64,000 bases of DNA from Artemia franciscana (lineage: Eukaryota; Arthropoda; Branchiopoda; Anostraca; Artemiidae). The notes beneath the pieces were generated by a model that saw only the letters and a list, made by a program, of their open reading frames with translations, was not told the DNA's origin and ran no database searches. The stretch lies in NCBI RefSeq assembly GCF_032884065.1, contig NC_088866.1, positions 61,854,435-61,918,434 on the forward strand, written 5' to 3'. A program made the translations under genes and the position numbers. Positions 1 to 11,110 of this stretch are shown in pieces. Within the stretch, counting starts at the first letter, position 1; each line of letters opens with the position of its first letter.

Positions 1-1008
1 AAGAAAACTTCCATGAAGGGAGAGCAGGATTTACTAGCATTATTTAAAAAAAAATTAAAAAATAAATGTGAAAAAGCTTTTTCAGCTGGAAGTAAGGAAC
101 AGCAATAAAACTTAAAACAAACAGAAATTATTACCCATATAAGGGGCTCACCTCCTTATGATACCTAGCTCTTTACGCTAAAGTATTTTTAGTAATTTCA
201 ACTATTTATTCTACGGCTTTTGTGATTCAGGGGTCATTCTTAATGAATTGGGATAAAATTTAAGCTTTAGTGTAAAGAGCGAGGTACTGACGATGGGGCG
301 AATCCCCTCATATATGTAATAAAAACATGAGAATACAAAAGTTCTTTACGTAAGCTAATTTATAAGTTACGTAAATCTTTTACCAATAAAAAGATTCGTA
401 AAAAATTAAAAGTTCTAGTTGCCTTTTTAATTAACCAAAAAATCGGAGGGCAACTAGGCTTCGCGCCCGCTCTTTTTTTCTCAAAATCATTCGATCAAAA
501 TTATGAGAAAGCCATTTAGCCCCCCCCCCCCCAAAAAAAATGCAAATTTCGTTTTGATTATTCCTCTGCGGAGAGCCAAAACCAAAACATGCATTGATTC
601 AAAAACGTTCAGAAATTAAATAAAAAAAACGAGTTTTTTTAACTGAAAGTAAGGAGCGACATTAAAACTTAAAACGCACAGAAATTACTTCGTATATGAA
701 AGAGGCTGCTTCCTCATCAACGCTCCGCTCTTTACGCTAAAGTTTTTTACTGTTTTAAATAGAAGAATTGAGAGAAAGAGTCAAACTTTAGCGTAAAGAG
801 CGGAGCGTTGATGAGGTCTTAGCTCTTTACGCTAAAGTTTTTTACTGTTTTAAATAGAAGAATTGAGAGAAAGAGTCAAACTTTACCGTAAAGAGCGGAG
901 CGTTGATGAGGAAGCAGCCTCTTTCATATACGAAGTAATTTCTGTGCGTTTTAAGTTTTAATGTCGCTCCTTACTTTCAGTTAAAAAAACTCGTTTTTTT
1001 TATTTAAT
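1..1008 (-). repeat. Dispersed foldback repeat, copy 1 (cut by window edge)
   Basis: This stretch is the reverse-oriented relative of 31515-32530. Shared landmarks include the short block TTTACGCTAAAGT, the TAAAGAGCG block, and an A/T-rich junction beside AACGTTCAGAAATTAAAT. It contains two self-complementary parts: a smaller one at about 130-320 and a large one at 616-1008. No reading frame of note is present. The left part of the element lies outside the window. Seen in sequence; the class (foldback or non-autonomous DNA element) is inferred. Confidence 0.75.
616..1008. repeat. Large inverted repeat (hairpin) with duplicated loop
   Basis: The arm starting at 616 (AAATAAAAAAAACGAG) is complementary to the arm ending at 1008, over roughly 125 bases each. 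The loop region contains two near-identical copies of a block of about 97 bases, each with TTTTTTACTGTTTTAAATAG. The second copy differs by a base in the TTTA(G/C)CGTAAAGAG motif. A single-loop relative lies at 31525-31830. Confidence 0.8.
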
Positions 1009-1139
1009 TATCTAAACAGAACCATTGTTTTGTCCAATATGATTTCAATTTCTTTTTCCGTTAGCTGCAAGAGAAAGGGATAAACTTTTAATATATCACA
1101 TTGGTAATTTTACTTGGTCGTTAGAAATATGGTTCGACG
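1009..1139 (-). pseudogene. CUL3: Inverted partial copy of CUL3 exon 8 and its splice acceptor
   Basis: Read on the - strand, 1139 to 1009 matches 59385-59513, which covers the last 73 bases of intron 7 and the first 56 bases of coding exon 8. By eye the only differences are two base substitutions in the exon part and one 2-base indel in the intron part. The acceptor CTCTTGCAG is intact. The reading frame stays open: one change gives Gln to Lys in the third codon and the other is silent. The copy ends exactly where the foldback repeat begins at 1008, so the rest of the exon is missing or displaced beyond the left edge. Because intron sequence is copied too, this came from DNA rather than from spliced mRNA. 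It cannot be spliced into the + strand gene. It could be a fragment, or part of a second inverted CUL3 locus. Confidence 0.9.
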
Positions 1140-1229
1140 AAAAATATAATTGAACTCGTAGGCAGCACAATAAAGAACGATGTTGGCGCAATGTATTATC
1201 TTTTTTTCTTTTTTTTTAGACCGGGACAC
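1140..1229. other. Short unassigned spacer
   Basis: Similarity to intron 7 stops near 1139. What follows is A/T-rich sequence with a T-run, leading into the tandem block. No feature seen. Confidence 0.5.
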
Positions 1230-2560
1230 TTTGTTGTCGTAGAAAATTTGAAAAGGGCTCATTCGATTGGAAATTGAAAGGGATAGAACCTTTTTTAATA
1301 GTCAAAAGTGATTGGAGGGCAACTAACCCCCTCCCTCGCCCACTATTTCTCCAAACACATCCAATCAAAAATTTGAGATAGTCATTTTGTTAAACGTAGT
1401 TGATGGTTCAGGAAATTCTGTTTTTGAGGATGATATCCCCCCCAAAGCCGTCAGGGCAAGGGTTGTCAGTTATGTCCTGGGGGTCTTAAGATTTTTTTAG
1501 AGCAAGCGTCGTAGAAACCTCAAAAATGGCTCATTCAATTGTAAATTGAGATGGTTAGTGTCCTTTATATTAGTTGAAAGTGATCGGAGGGCAAATCCCC
1601 CCCCATGCCCATCATTTTCCCAAACACTCCCAATCAAAATTTTGAGGTAGCTGTTTTGTTACATATAGTTATAAGGCCTGGAAATTATGTCTTTGAGGAT
1701 GACCCCCCCCCCCCCCAGCCCTCGGGGCAAGGGTCTTAAGTTATGCCCTGGGGGCATGTAAGGTTTTTATAGAAAGTGTGGCTGTATAAACTTCGGAGGG
1801 GGGCTCATCGAATTGGTAATCAGAAGCTCTAGTGCTCTTTTTAAGAATCAAATTGACTAGAGGACAGCTACTCCCCCCCCCTACACACACACACGTCGTG
1901 ATGTCCCAAAATACATCTAATTGAAATTTTTAGACACCTATTTTATTCAAATTAGTCCAGACATCATACAACAAGGCTTTTGGGGTTGAAACAAACCCCC
2001 AGAGCCTGGGGGTAAGTTATACCCTATGTCTTTTAAGGTTTTTATAGAAGGGATGGTTGTATAAACTTTACAGGAGGCTTATTTGATTGAAAATTGGAAG
2101 TTTGGCTCCCTTTCAAGAATCAAAAGTGATGGAGGACAGCTAGTCCTCCCCCTGACTACCTTTTTTCACCAAACGAATCTTATTAAAATTGTGAGATAGT
2201 GATTTTGCTCAAAACAGTTCAAAAAACATATAATAATGCCTCTAGGGTTGATACTGCACCCCAGTGCCTTGGGGACATGGTGGTAGGTCATGCCGTGGGA
2301 GCATATAAGGTTTTTTTATGGAATTAGTGGTCGTATAAACTTCAGATGGGGCTCACTTGATTTGAAATTGGATGTTATGCCCTTTTTAAAAGTCAAATTG
2401 ATTTGAGAGCCAACCCCTCCTTGCTCATCATTTCCCTTAATACCTCCTATAAAAATTCGAGATAAGAATTTTTTCTATCGTAGTTGATAATTATACACAG
2501 ATAATTATATCTGTGAGGAAGACAACCCTTTCCCCCTACAGCTCTAGATAATCTAGAGGG
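1230..2560. repeat. Five diverged tandem units of about 272 bp
   Basis: A block beginning GTCGTAGAAA or GTCGTATAAAC, followed by GGGGCTCATTCGATTGGAAA, recurs near 1237, 1508, 1779, 2052 and 2327. Each unit then has a GGAGGGCAACTA stretch, a C-run, a block like AATTTTGAGATAG, and a GGGGCAAGGGT stretch. The same family recurs at 32640-33295 and, in the opposite orientation, at 61750-62250. No coding potential is seen. Confidence 0.8.
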
Positions 2561-2999
2561 GGAAGCGATTCCTTTCCTTTTTTTCTGAAAGTACAGTGGA
2601 AGCGTTTTTTTCAGAATCTAGGCAGAGGGGAGAGGGTAAAAAAACTGAGGAGAACACATGCCCCCCATTGACACCATTAACATCATTAGTCTTTTACAGC
2701 CAGAAAGTTGATATAAAAATTTTGCGGAACTGAATGTACACATTTTTTTTCATCGTATGGATTATCTTAAGATCCCTTCGTTTTATCTAACAGTGTCAAT
2801 CGATCTTTGGAATTCCTGATAATATTTTTCAAATTGCCTAAGGCTAGCACCCATTCTCTTCACCATTGTACAATACAATTAAAGCCATCATTAAACCCTC
2901 CTAAGATGCTCTTATTTTCCTTAAATCTTTCCTAAAGACATCGCCTCAATCCATTCAGGGGCGTATTACCGATCCGGGCGTATCAGTAATTTTTTTCGA
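2561..2999. other. Unassigned intergenic sequence
   Basis: No convincing reading frame or repeat match was found. A purine-rich tract lies at about 2560-2650. Confidence 0.4.
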
Positions 3000-5110
3000 A
3001 ACGGCCTATCATATCAAGATGAAACTTCAGGGACATCGTGAGTGGGATGTTCAGTTGACCAAAAGGCAAAATATACCTGCTACTACTGTTACTATTAATA
3101 ATTATATACTATTACAACTACTACTGCTCCTACTTATACCACTACTACTTTGATACTAGTACAATTAAGACTACACACATGAAGGTGAAAAGTCGATAGA
3201 ATATTAGAAGAGTTGACAGAATTAATTTGGAAGTTTCGGATAATCATTGAAGGGGAAGATTTATTGACAAAAAGGTAATATATGCATATCATTACTAACA
3301 CTAATACCACCGCTGCTTTTACTTATAATACTACTATATTAATATAATACTACTTGTTGTAATAATACAACAACTTGTAAGATTTAGAGTATTAAGGCGA
3401 AAAGGGTGCCAAAAGCAACCATCAACAATATTTTTGGAACGGCTTAGCGTGTGAAGGTGAAATTTCCGGAGGATCATCAAAGCAACGTTCAATTGACCGA
3501 AAGGCAATATGCATATGTTTCTATCGCTATTAATACTGCTGCTACTACTGATAATACAACACTAACACTGCAACTACTTTTACTACCGGCGAAACTGCTG
3601 TGATAATAGTACATATCACATAATTTGAGAGAATATCGATGGCAAGTTCGAACTAGCAAAAGAACTATGTGTATTTAGATTGTCAGAATAGCGTATCTTA
3701 AGAATTGATTAGTGTATTAAGTTGGAACTCTCAAAAAATATTTAAAGAGGAAGATTAATTGACCAATATATGCAAACTGCTACTACTGCTACTGCAACAT
3801 TTTCTAGTTTTACTACTACTATTACTATTTCTCCAACTTCTACTTGTGTTGCAACTACTTTTAAGGTTAAGAGTATTAAGATGAAAATTTCAAGAAGTAA
3901 ATGAATATTCAGGTTATCAAATGAGCCAATCTATAATATCATAGCGATGGCTATTTTTTTAAGTTGAGTAACTATACCAAAGGGTATGAAGGTGGAATTT
4001 TCAGACAGTATTTCTGAACATTTCTATTGTAAGGATGGAAACCTGCCGTCCATACGCAGGCTGTCAAAAAAAGCATATCAGCAATATTTTAGGAACTGTT
4101 TCTTGTGTGAAATTGAAACTTACAAAGCTTGTTGTGGAGGAGGTTGAACTAACCAAAAGAGGGTATTTGTATCATAATACTACTGCTTCTACTCCCCCAA
4201 TTACTACTACTGCCACTATTATTATTACTGCTACTAAAGCTAAAACTACTATTATTAGCTCTACTGCTACTATTATAACTACTGGTGCTACTGATACTAC
4301 TAGTAAACCTAAGGGTACTAAGGCGAAAAAATTTGGTTAATATTGTAACTGTATTGAAAGAAATCGAAACACACTATGCCCACATAGGTTGTCAAGCGGA
4401 CGTATCAGCAATGCTTCAGGGCCGGTTGATAGTATTAAGTTAATGATTTCATTGTGTATTGAAGGGGACGTTGACAAAAACGGTACTATGTGCATACTAC
4501 AACTGATGCTACTACACAAGCTAAGGGTATTAAGGTGATGCTTTCAAGGAATATTTAGACGAATGCTGAACTAAATCAAAATGAACTAGGAAATCCTGCA
4601 GATTGTCAATAGAGTGACAAAGTAATGATATAAATAGGAAAAAATGTCAGCTTATGACAATGCACATTCATTTATTGTTGTTTTTTTTTTCAGTAAAGTA
4701 CAAATTATGTTTTGACCTTAAGAAGGTATAGGGGTTTTGAGCCCTACTCATGCCAATTTCTGCACGTTTTGAGTTTGACTCGGTTGTTTATTGTAATTTC
4801 TGTTCGTTTCGGGTTTCATTTATTTATCTATGCTGTATTACTACCGTTATTATTACTGCTACTACTACTGCTGCTACTACTACTTATACAACACTAACAC
4901 TGCAACTACTACTACCAACGAAACTTCTGTGATATATTAAGGCTAAGTCTATGAAGGTAAAATTTGAGAGAATATTGATGGCAAATTCTAACTAACAAAA
5001 GAACTATGTGCATTTGGATCATCAAAATTACGTATCCTAAGAATTGATTAGTGTATTAAGTTGTAACTCTCAGAGTATACTTAATGGGGAAGATCAATTA
5101 ACCAAAAGGC
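3000..5110. repeat. Diverged tandem array rich in TAC/ACT trinucleotides
   Basis: Units of roughly 200-300 bases alternate a complex block (GAAGGTGAAA...TTCAATTGACC...AAAGGCAATATGCATA) with imprecise runs of ACT/TAC triplets. Unit heads lie near 3000, 3180, 3440, 3700, 3890, 4090, 4430, 4920 and 5060. Short open frames here, such as 4035-4340 with its Thr/Ile-rich tail, come from the triplets and are not genes. Confidence 0.75.
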
Positions 5111-5179
5111 AATGTGTGCACACTAGTATTAAAGCTACTGATACTGCAACATTTACTAGTTCTACTATTTCTATTAAAT

Positions 5180-7030
5180 AATTTCTTAGACCACACTGCT
5201 TTTGAAAGAAATCAAGGTGTCCAATTGAAAGAAATCAAGGGACCAATATGTAGAAATCCAGAACAATATCTAGAAATCATGCGTATAAGTCCAGACGAAT
5301 TTATAAGAAATCAGAAGCAACCCAAAGAAATCGAGGCCAACCTAAAAATACAAAGAGATCAATATGTAGAAATCAAGAACAATCCCTAGAAATCATGACT
5401 TATCCGTAGAAATCCTGACAAATTCAGGAAAATTAGAATAAACCCTATGAAATCAAGGCCAAACTCTAGAGATCAAGAGTAAGCCGGAGAAATCAAGCGA
5501 CATAAATGAAGAATCCAAAACAAAACCTAGAAATCATTACCAATCCTCAGAAATCCAGCAAAAAATCATGCAAGTTAAGACTGACATCTAAAAATCTTGA
5601 CCAAACAGAAGAAATCAAGAAACCACCATGTAGAAAACCAGAACAATTCCTAGTAATTGTGACCCCTCCTTAGAAATCCAAATGAAATAAAAAAATCCAG
5701 ACAAACACTATAAACCAAAGCCAACCTCTAAAAATCAAGATAAATCTGAAGAAATCCAGAACAATCCGCAGTAATTGTGACCTCTCCATGGGAATCCAGA
5801 TAAATTAAAAAAAAAATCAGGACAAACCTATATAAATCAATGACAACCTCTAAACATCAAGATATATCCGAAGAAATCAAGACCAATTCAAAAAATCAAG
5901 AGAACAATATACAGAAATCCTCAACAATTCCTAGAAATCATGAACAATCCTTAGGAATCCAGAAGAATTCATAAAAGTAAAGACCAACCCATAGGAATCA
6001 AGGCCAACCTCCAAAACTGAAGGTAATTCCGAAGAAATCAAGATACCAATATGAAAAATTCCAGAAGACTATATAGAAATCATGAGCAATCCGTTGAAAA
6101 TCATAAAAATCCAGGCTAACCCGTAGAAATCAAGACCGACCCCTGACGAAGAAATCAAAAGACTAATATGTATAAATCCAGAACAATCCTTAAGAATTAT
6201 GACCAATCCATAGAAATCCAGATGAAATCATAAAAATTAAGACCAACCCGTAGAAATTAGAGCCAACATCTGAAAAATCAAGATCAATATAAAGAATCAG
6301 GAGACCAATATATAAAAATCCCGAAGAAACCCTAGAAATCAGGACCAATCCATAGAATTCCAAACTAATTCATAAGCATCAAGAACAACCACTAGAATTC
6401 AAGACAAAAAAGAAGAAATCAAGGATCCCACTTTTGCAAATCAAAATAATCCTTAGAAATCATCACCAATATTTGGATATCTAGGCAAATTCATAAGAAT
6501 CAAGACTAGCCCGCAGCAATCAAGACCATCCTCTTAAGATCCAGACCAATCCGAAGAAATCAAGAGACCGGTATGTAGAAATCCAGACTAATCCCTAAAA
6601 ATTATGATCAATCTGTGTATATATAGACAAATTCATAAAAATCAAGACCGAACCGTGGAAATCAAGATCAACCTTTCAAAATAAAAAGACCAATATGTTG
6701 AAATCCAGAACAATCTTTAGGAATCATGAACAATCCTTACAAATCTAGACGAATTCATAAATATTAAGCCCAACCCATAGAAATCCAGAAGAACTTTTAA
6801 AAATCAAGACCAGTCCGTAAAAATTAAGGCTAAACTAGAAAGTTCAAGACCAATCAAAAGAAATCAAGAAACCACTTTGTAGAAATCCAGAATATTATCT
6901 GGAAATTATTCTTAAAAATCCAGACAAGTTCATAAAAATCAATACCAGCCCGTAGAAATTGGGGCCAACCCTAAAAGAATCAAGAGATCAATATGTAGAA
7001 AGGCGGAATAATCCCTAAAAATCATGACTT
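5180..7030. repeat. Satellite with ~20-bp monomers in a higher-order unit
   Basis: The whole stretch is built from variants of AGAAATCCAGACCAATCC, about 20 bases long. A landmark monomer, (G)ACCAATATGTAGAAATCC, recurs near 5228, 5353, 5617, 5901, 6035, 6155, 6305, 6425, 6565, 6695, 6865 and 6985. The usual spacing is 120-150 bases or a multiple, which implies a higher-order unit of six to seven monomers. The frame at 5114-5389 is a product of the array. Confidence 0.85.
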
Positions 7031-8275
7031 AATGTTAAAATGATGTAAAATAAATATAAAATGTTGTAAACTGATGGGATGATCTAGGTGGGGTAGATAC
7101 CGCAATTACTATACTACTATCATTACGACAGGTTTCTTGGAAAATTTAAAATCTTTTTATTTCTTGTTCATGGATATAAGCACCAGTGTACACGTGATGA
7201 AGATGAAGTAAGCAATAGGATCACCTAGTATGGGAATTTGACAGGAAATAATAACCAACTGTTTGTAGTCAGTTACAAATCTTGTTTATCGAGTGAAAAC
7301 CCTTTGAGTTTGTTAAAGGAAAAAGGTGCTTTAAATCCGTTGTTATAAATTCCTGCATAAACGTAATATTTTATGTAAGAATATTCATTAGTTCTGAGAA
7401 ATTATTGCTGGTGTTGTTTTCTATATAATATCTTATCGCCTTTCTATGATTTATTTTTGCTGTCTCTTGGAAAATGATCGACATGAAATCTTCGTTTTTT
7501 GGGTAGAAAAACTAAGTAGCAAGGTTAATGTAACATAAAAGCTAAAACACCACAGTGGCAGAGTATATTTAAGCCATATTTTTACTTAGTAAACAATTTT
7601 GAAATTGTTTGGCGTAATACCAGCAATAAATGTTTTCAGCAAGGAGGTTCAATCCCTTTCTTTTACTCTAAAACCTACTTTAAACCATATGATTCCTTAC
7701 GTGGATCCAAGCCCTTCTGGAACCTGAAAACGAAGGTAAAACCTGCTACAACCATGAAAACGAAGCAGTTTTGCAATGAAATTGCATTTGGTGTTTTCCC
7801 CCTAAAATTGTAATTTAGTGTCACCGAATTATCAGATTTGAAAATAACATTTCTGAACGTAGTAAAATTTTGCTTTCTTAGATGGTTTATTGAATTTTTC
7901 GACCAAACTAAAGTAAAATTTTCAGCACAGCGACAGACTACGAACCACCTGTTTTTTTTTGTTCTGATCCTGTGGTCTATGGCAAAGAAAAGCGCACGCA
8001 AGATATTTGAATTTAAAGACATGTGGTGATTGGTTGGATTGGTGAAGATGATTGTTTGATGAAATTTTGAGATTTAGAGGGGTTTCATGTTGTTTTTTTT
8101 GGTGGTGAACGGTGAGAGAATTTTGCTGTGCAATTATGCATAGCCCTTTCAACCATAGGCAATGATTCAAGGTTCAAGAATTGGTCGATAGGTATTACAC
8201 ACCATCTAGACACCAAACTATCGCCGAAACTCCAGAAATTTTTGTGAAAAGCTTATGCTGATCAAATATTGTTCA
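7031..8275. other. Unassigned intergenic sequence
   Basis: Overlapping short frames on both strands (for example 7675-8022 -) show no recognisable domain. No repeat match was found inside the window. Confidence 0.4.
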
Positions 8276-8310
8276 GTAGACTGATCAGTCTACCACACTA
8301 GGTGTGGTAG
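8276..8310. repeat. Two adjoining palindromes
   Basis: GTAGACTGATCAGTCTAC (8276-8293) is a perfect 18-base palindrome. It overlaps a second hairpin: CTACCACAC (8290-8298), loop TAG, then GTGTGGTAG (8302-8310). They sit at the edge of the hAT transposase relic. Confidence 0.85.
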
Positions 8311-8640
8311 TGAACCGATTTCCAAGTCTCATGCCAAAACTCACATATATTGTCTCCCAGTGGCGCAAGCTGCCATTTGCTTTTAGTGACTCCGAAAAGA
8401 TAGATATGAGCAAAATTACTACAGACTTGATGTGGAGAAAATTACGCGAAATAAGAAACTTTACCGACGAGAGAGTTTTTCCAGATCTGACAGAATTCGC
8501 CTAGAGGGTGCTCTCCCTACCGCATTTGAACGCAGACTCAGAAAGAATTTTTTCTTGAATCAGTGATGTCAAGACAAAAAAGCGGAATAGGTAGTAGAGA
8601 AAAAGTATTGAAGCCGTGCTGGTCACAAAATCGTGACTAA
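8304..8640 (+). pseudogene. hAT-type transposase C-terminal relic
   Basis: In one + frame the translation runs through FPDLTEFA, a stop (8502-8504), VLSLPHLNADSERIFS, a stop (8556-8558), SDVKTKKRNR, two stops, and then EAVLVTKS. This order is characteristic of the C-terminal dimerisation region of hAT-superfamily transposases and their domesticated relatives, where a LP-H-N-A-ERxFS motif is followed by KTKKRN. The catalytic core upstream is not visible, so this is a truncated copy with at least four in-frame stops. A functional host gene is very unlikely. Seen: motifs and stops. Known: the hAT C-terminal motif. Inferred: a decayed transposon or a derived gene. Confidence 0.72.
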
Positions 8641-9815
8641 GAACAAAAGATGCAGTTTGCTACAAATCTGTTCCTACAGACAATCAGATCAGGCTCCATA
8701 ATTCTAAGAACCTCTACGTAGCAACCCTACGCCCTGGTCAAGAAGTCGAATCCAAAAGTGAAGATAAAGAAGCTCATTGAATATGAACCGCATTTTTTCC
8801 TTCTTTTTGTAATTTATCTGTAGTAAAATTTTGATGATGATGTAAGACACTATGTTTTTCAAATGCCGCCAACCGCTTCGAAAAGAAAGACGACTTGCGA
8901 AAAAAGAAAAAAAACCTGAAACAAATTATGAACCAAGATCCTTCCCCTGGACATAAAAAAAGCATTTTCACTTATTTTCTATGCTATTTTACCTTTTTCT
9001 TTGCCTCTTTTGTTTATACCCCACTTTTGTTCCCTTAGCGGGTTAAAAATAAACTATTAGGCTATTATTACCAGATTATATTCTATTCAGAACCTTTATT
9101 AAGATAAGACAGAATTCGACTTGTCTTAACTGGTCAACTTTTTCGTAAAACCTGGGAAAATTTAGAAGTGTAGCATAAATCTTTCCAAGAAAAAGCATAA
9201 TTTTGGGCTCAAGGAAATATAATCCTCTCTGTCCGATCTTGCAACACTGTCTTAGGCAAATATTTTGAAAGCCGTTGTCCATGCTGAGTATGATAAAAAT
9301 ATTTTACTTACAGCTGCACTTTCACAATTATTGAACGTTCTACCATTTTAGTGTTCAATTGATTGCTGCTACGTAGTCAAGTTTTTTTCCTACAGTTTGC
9401 AACAAGTGCTTGGGTAAGCTTTCCAAACATTAGCCTAGTCCCCAAGCCTATTTAGGCTAGGCTAGCCTAGCTCACTTTTCAGCTATGTTACCGACCGATT
9501 CCTTGGAAATAATGGTATTAAAATTAGGCGTGGATTATAATTTGGGGACATTGACAAGGGAATACTAAAACTTTGAAAACAACTTGACAAAACATGGGAT
9601 TAGGCCTACTTTTGCTACTCTAGATCTATATTAGGCTATTCATCAAAGTAATTCAATATACTCTTACCAAAAACCTTATTTAAAATTCAAATGTACAACT
9701 CAAGTTATATTAATCCAGTGTATTTTCTATCTGTTCATTTTTTTAATGCTGGTTGATTTTATAGGTAGGCTTAATTATTAAGTTAAAATAAAAGGCAAAA
9801 TTCTAGTTAATTGGG
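8641..9815. other. Unassigned intergenic sequence
   Basis: No supported feature. Short frames at 8774-8971 (-) and 9076-9282 (-) look like chance. Confidence 0.4.
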
Positions 9816-10420
9816 TAAAATTTTAGTTAATTGTCTTCTTGCTATCTTGGAAAGGGTTTAGGTTAGGAAAATGAAACTTTCAGGGATGGGTTTACAGGCT
9901 AAAGTATGTCCCAGGGATGTATTTTGAACTACCTACCTCCATTCCTTTGCACTCTAGAGGGCCCTGACCTTTGATGACCTTTAAAATATGTGTGTTATAA
10001 AAGTGAAACCTAGCAAAATAGATCTTTGGCTTAATTGAAGTACAGCAAAATTGTTTTCAGCTTCATAACTTTGCTCAATCCTATTTTATAAAGTTTTAAA
10101 GATATGCAAATACATTTCCTAAATTTTGAAAAAAAACATTGATATGGCTCAAAACTCCACTGAAAATAACAGGAATTGCATTTTCAGAACTAAAGGCAGA
10201 GAAAAAGCAACTAGTAACTGAAAATAAAGGTAAAATATTGTTTTGTCAACTGTCATGTAGGCAAATTTCAGGGCCCTCTAGAGGGAGAAGGAGTAGAGGT
10301 AGTTACTTCAAAATACCTTCCTGGGACATACTTCAGCCTATAGATCCATCCCTGAAAGTTTCATTTTTCTTAATCTAAACCCTTTCTGAGATAGCAAGAA
10401 GTCAATTAACTAGAATTTTA
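9816..10420. mobile_element. Non-autonomous TIR element, copy A
   Basis: The left end TAAAATTTTAGTTAATTG (9816) and right end CAATTAACTAGAATTTTA (to 10420) are inverted repeats. The similarity continues inward for about 150 bases (AGGGTTTAGGTTAGGAAAATG against its complement, then the CTCTAGAGGGCCCTGA block). No transposase is present. The short frame 10139-10378 lies inside it and is not a gene. Best described as a MITE-like or foldback element of about 605 bp. Confidence 0.85.
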
Positions 10421-10479
10421 TCATTAATTGACTTCTTGCTATCTTGGAAAAAGTTTAGGTTAGGGAAATGAAACTTCAG
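10421..10479. mobile_element. Truncated end of the same TIR element
   Basis: About 58 bases repeat the left terminus (TTAATTGACTTCTTGCTATC onward) between copies A and B. This is a broken third copy or a tandem junction product. Confidence 0.75.
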
Positions 10480-11110
10480 TAAAATTCTAGTTAATTGACT
10501 TCTTGCTATCTCAGAAAGGGTTTAGGTTAGGAAAATGAAACTTTCAGGGATGAATCTACAGACTAAAGTATGTCCCAGGAAGGTATTTTGAAGCAACTAC
10601 TTCTACTACTTCTCCCTCTAGAGGGCCCTGACCTTTGATGACCTTCTAAAATATGTGTGTTATAAAAGTGAAACCTTGCAAAATAGATCTTCTGCTTAAT
10701 TGAAATACAACATAATTGTTTTCAGCTTCATAACTTTGCTCAATTCTATTTTATAAGGTTTTAAAGGTATGCAAATACATTTCCTAAATTAAAAAAAACA
10801 AAAAAAAAACATTGATATGGCTCAAAATTCTACTCAAATAACAGAAATTGCATTTTCAGAACTAAAGGCAGAGAAAGGGCAACTGGTAACTGAAAATTAA
10901 GGTAAAATGTTGTTTTGTCAAAATCTCTATAGGTATATGCCTGTCATGTAGGCAAATTTCAGGGCCCTCTAGATGAAGAAGGAGTAGAGATGGGTACTTT
11001 AAGATACCTTCCCAGGACATACTTTATCCTGTAGACCCTTCCCTGAAAGTTTCATTTTGCTAACCTAAACACTTTCTGAGATAGCAAGAATTCAATCAAC
11101 TAGAATTTTA
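10480..11110. mobile_element. Non-autonomous TIR element, copy B
   Basis: Same orientation and structure as copy A. The left end TAAAATTCTAGTTAATTGAC pairs with the right end, which matches about 46 of its first 50 bases by eye. The interior is nearly the same as copy A throughout, including the AGGGCCCTCTAGA block. Confidence 0.85.

Noticed and set aside
1009..1139. Considered as a processed CUL3 pseudogene
   Set aside because: Intron 7 sequence and the acceptor are included, so it was copied from DNA and not from spliced mRNA.
4035..4340. 101-residue frame rich in Thr and Ile
   Set aside because: It is made by ACT/ATT triplet runs in a tandem array and shows no domain.
5114..5389. 91-residue frame with repeated EI-like segments
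   Set aside because: It comes from the ~20-bp satellite monomers; the array runs on through stops in every frame.
7600..7650. GGTTCAATCCC resembling a tRNA B box
   Set aside because: No matching A box or cloverleaf arms could be drawn around it.
7675..8022. 115-residue frame on the - strand
   Set aside because: No recognisable motif, overlapping frames on both strands, and no splice or repeat context to support it.
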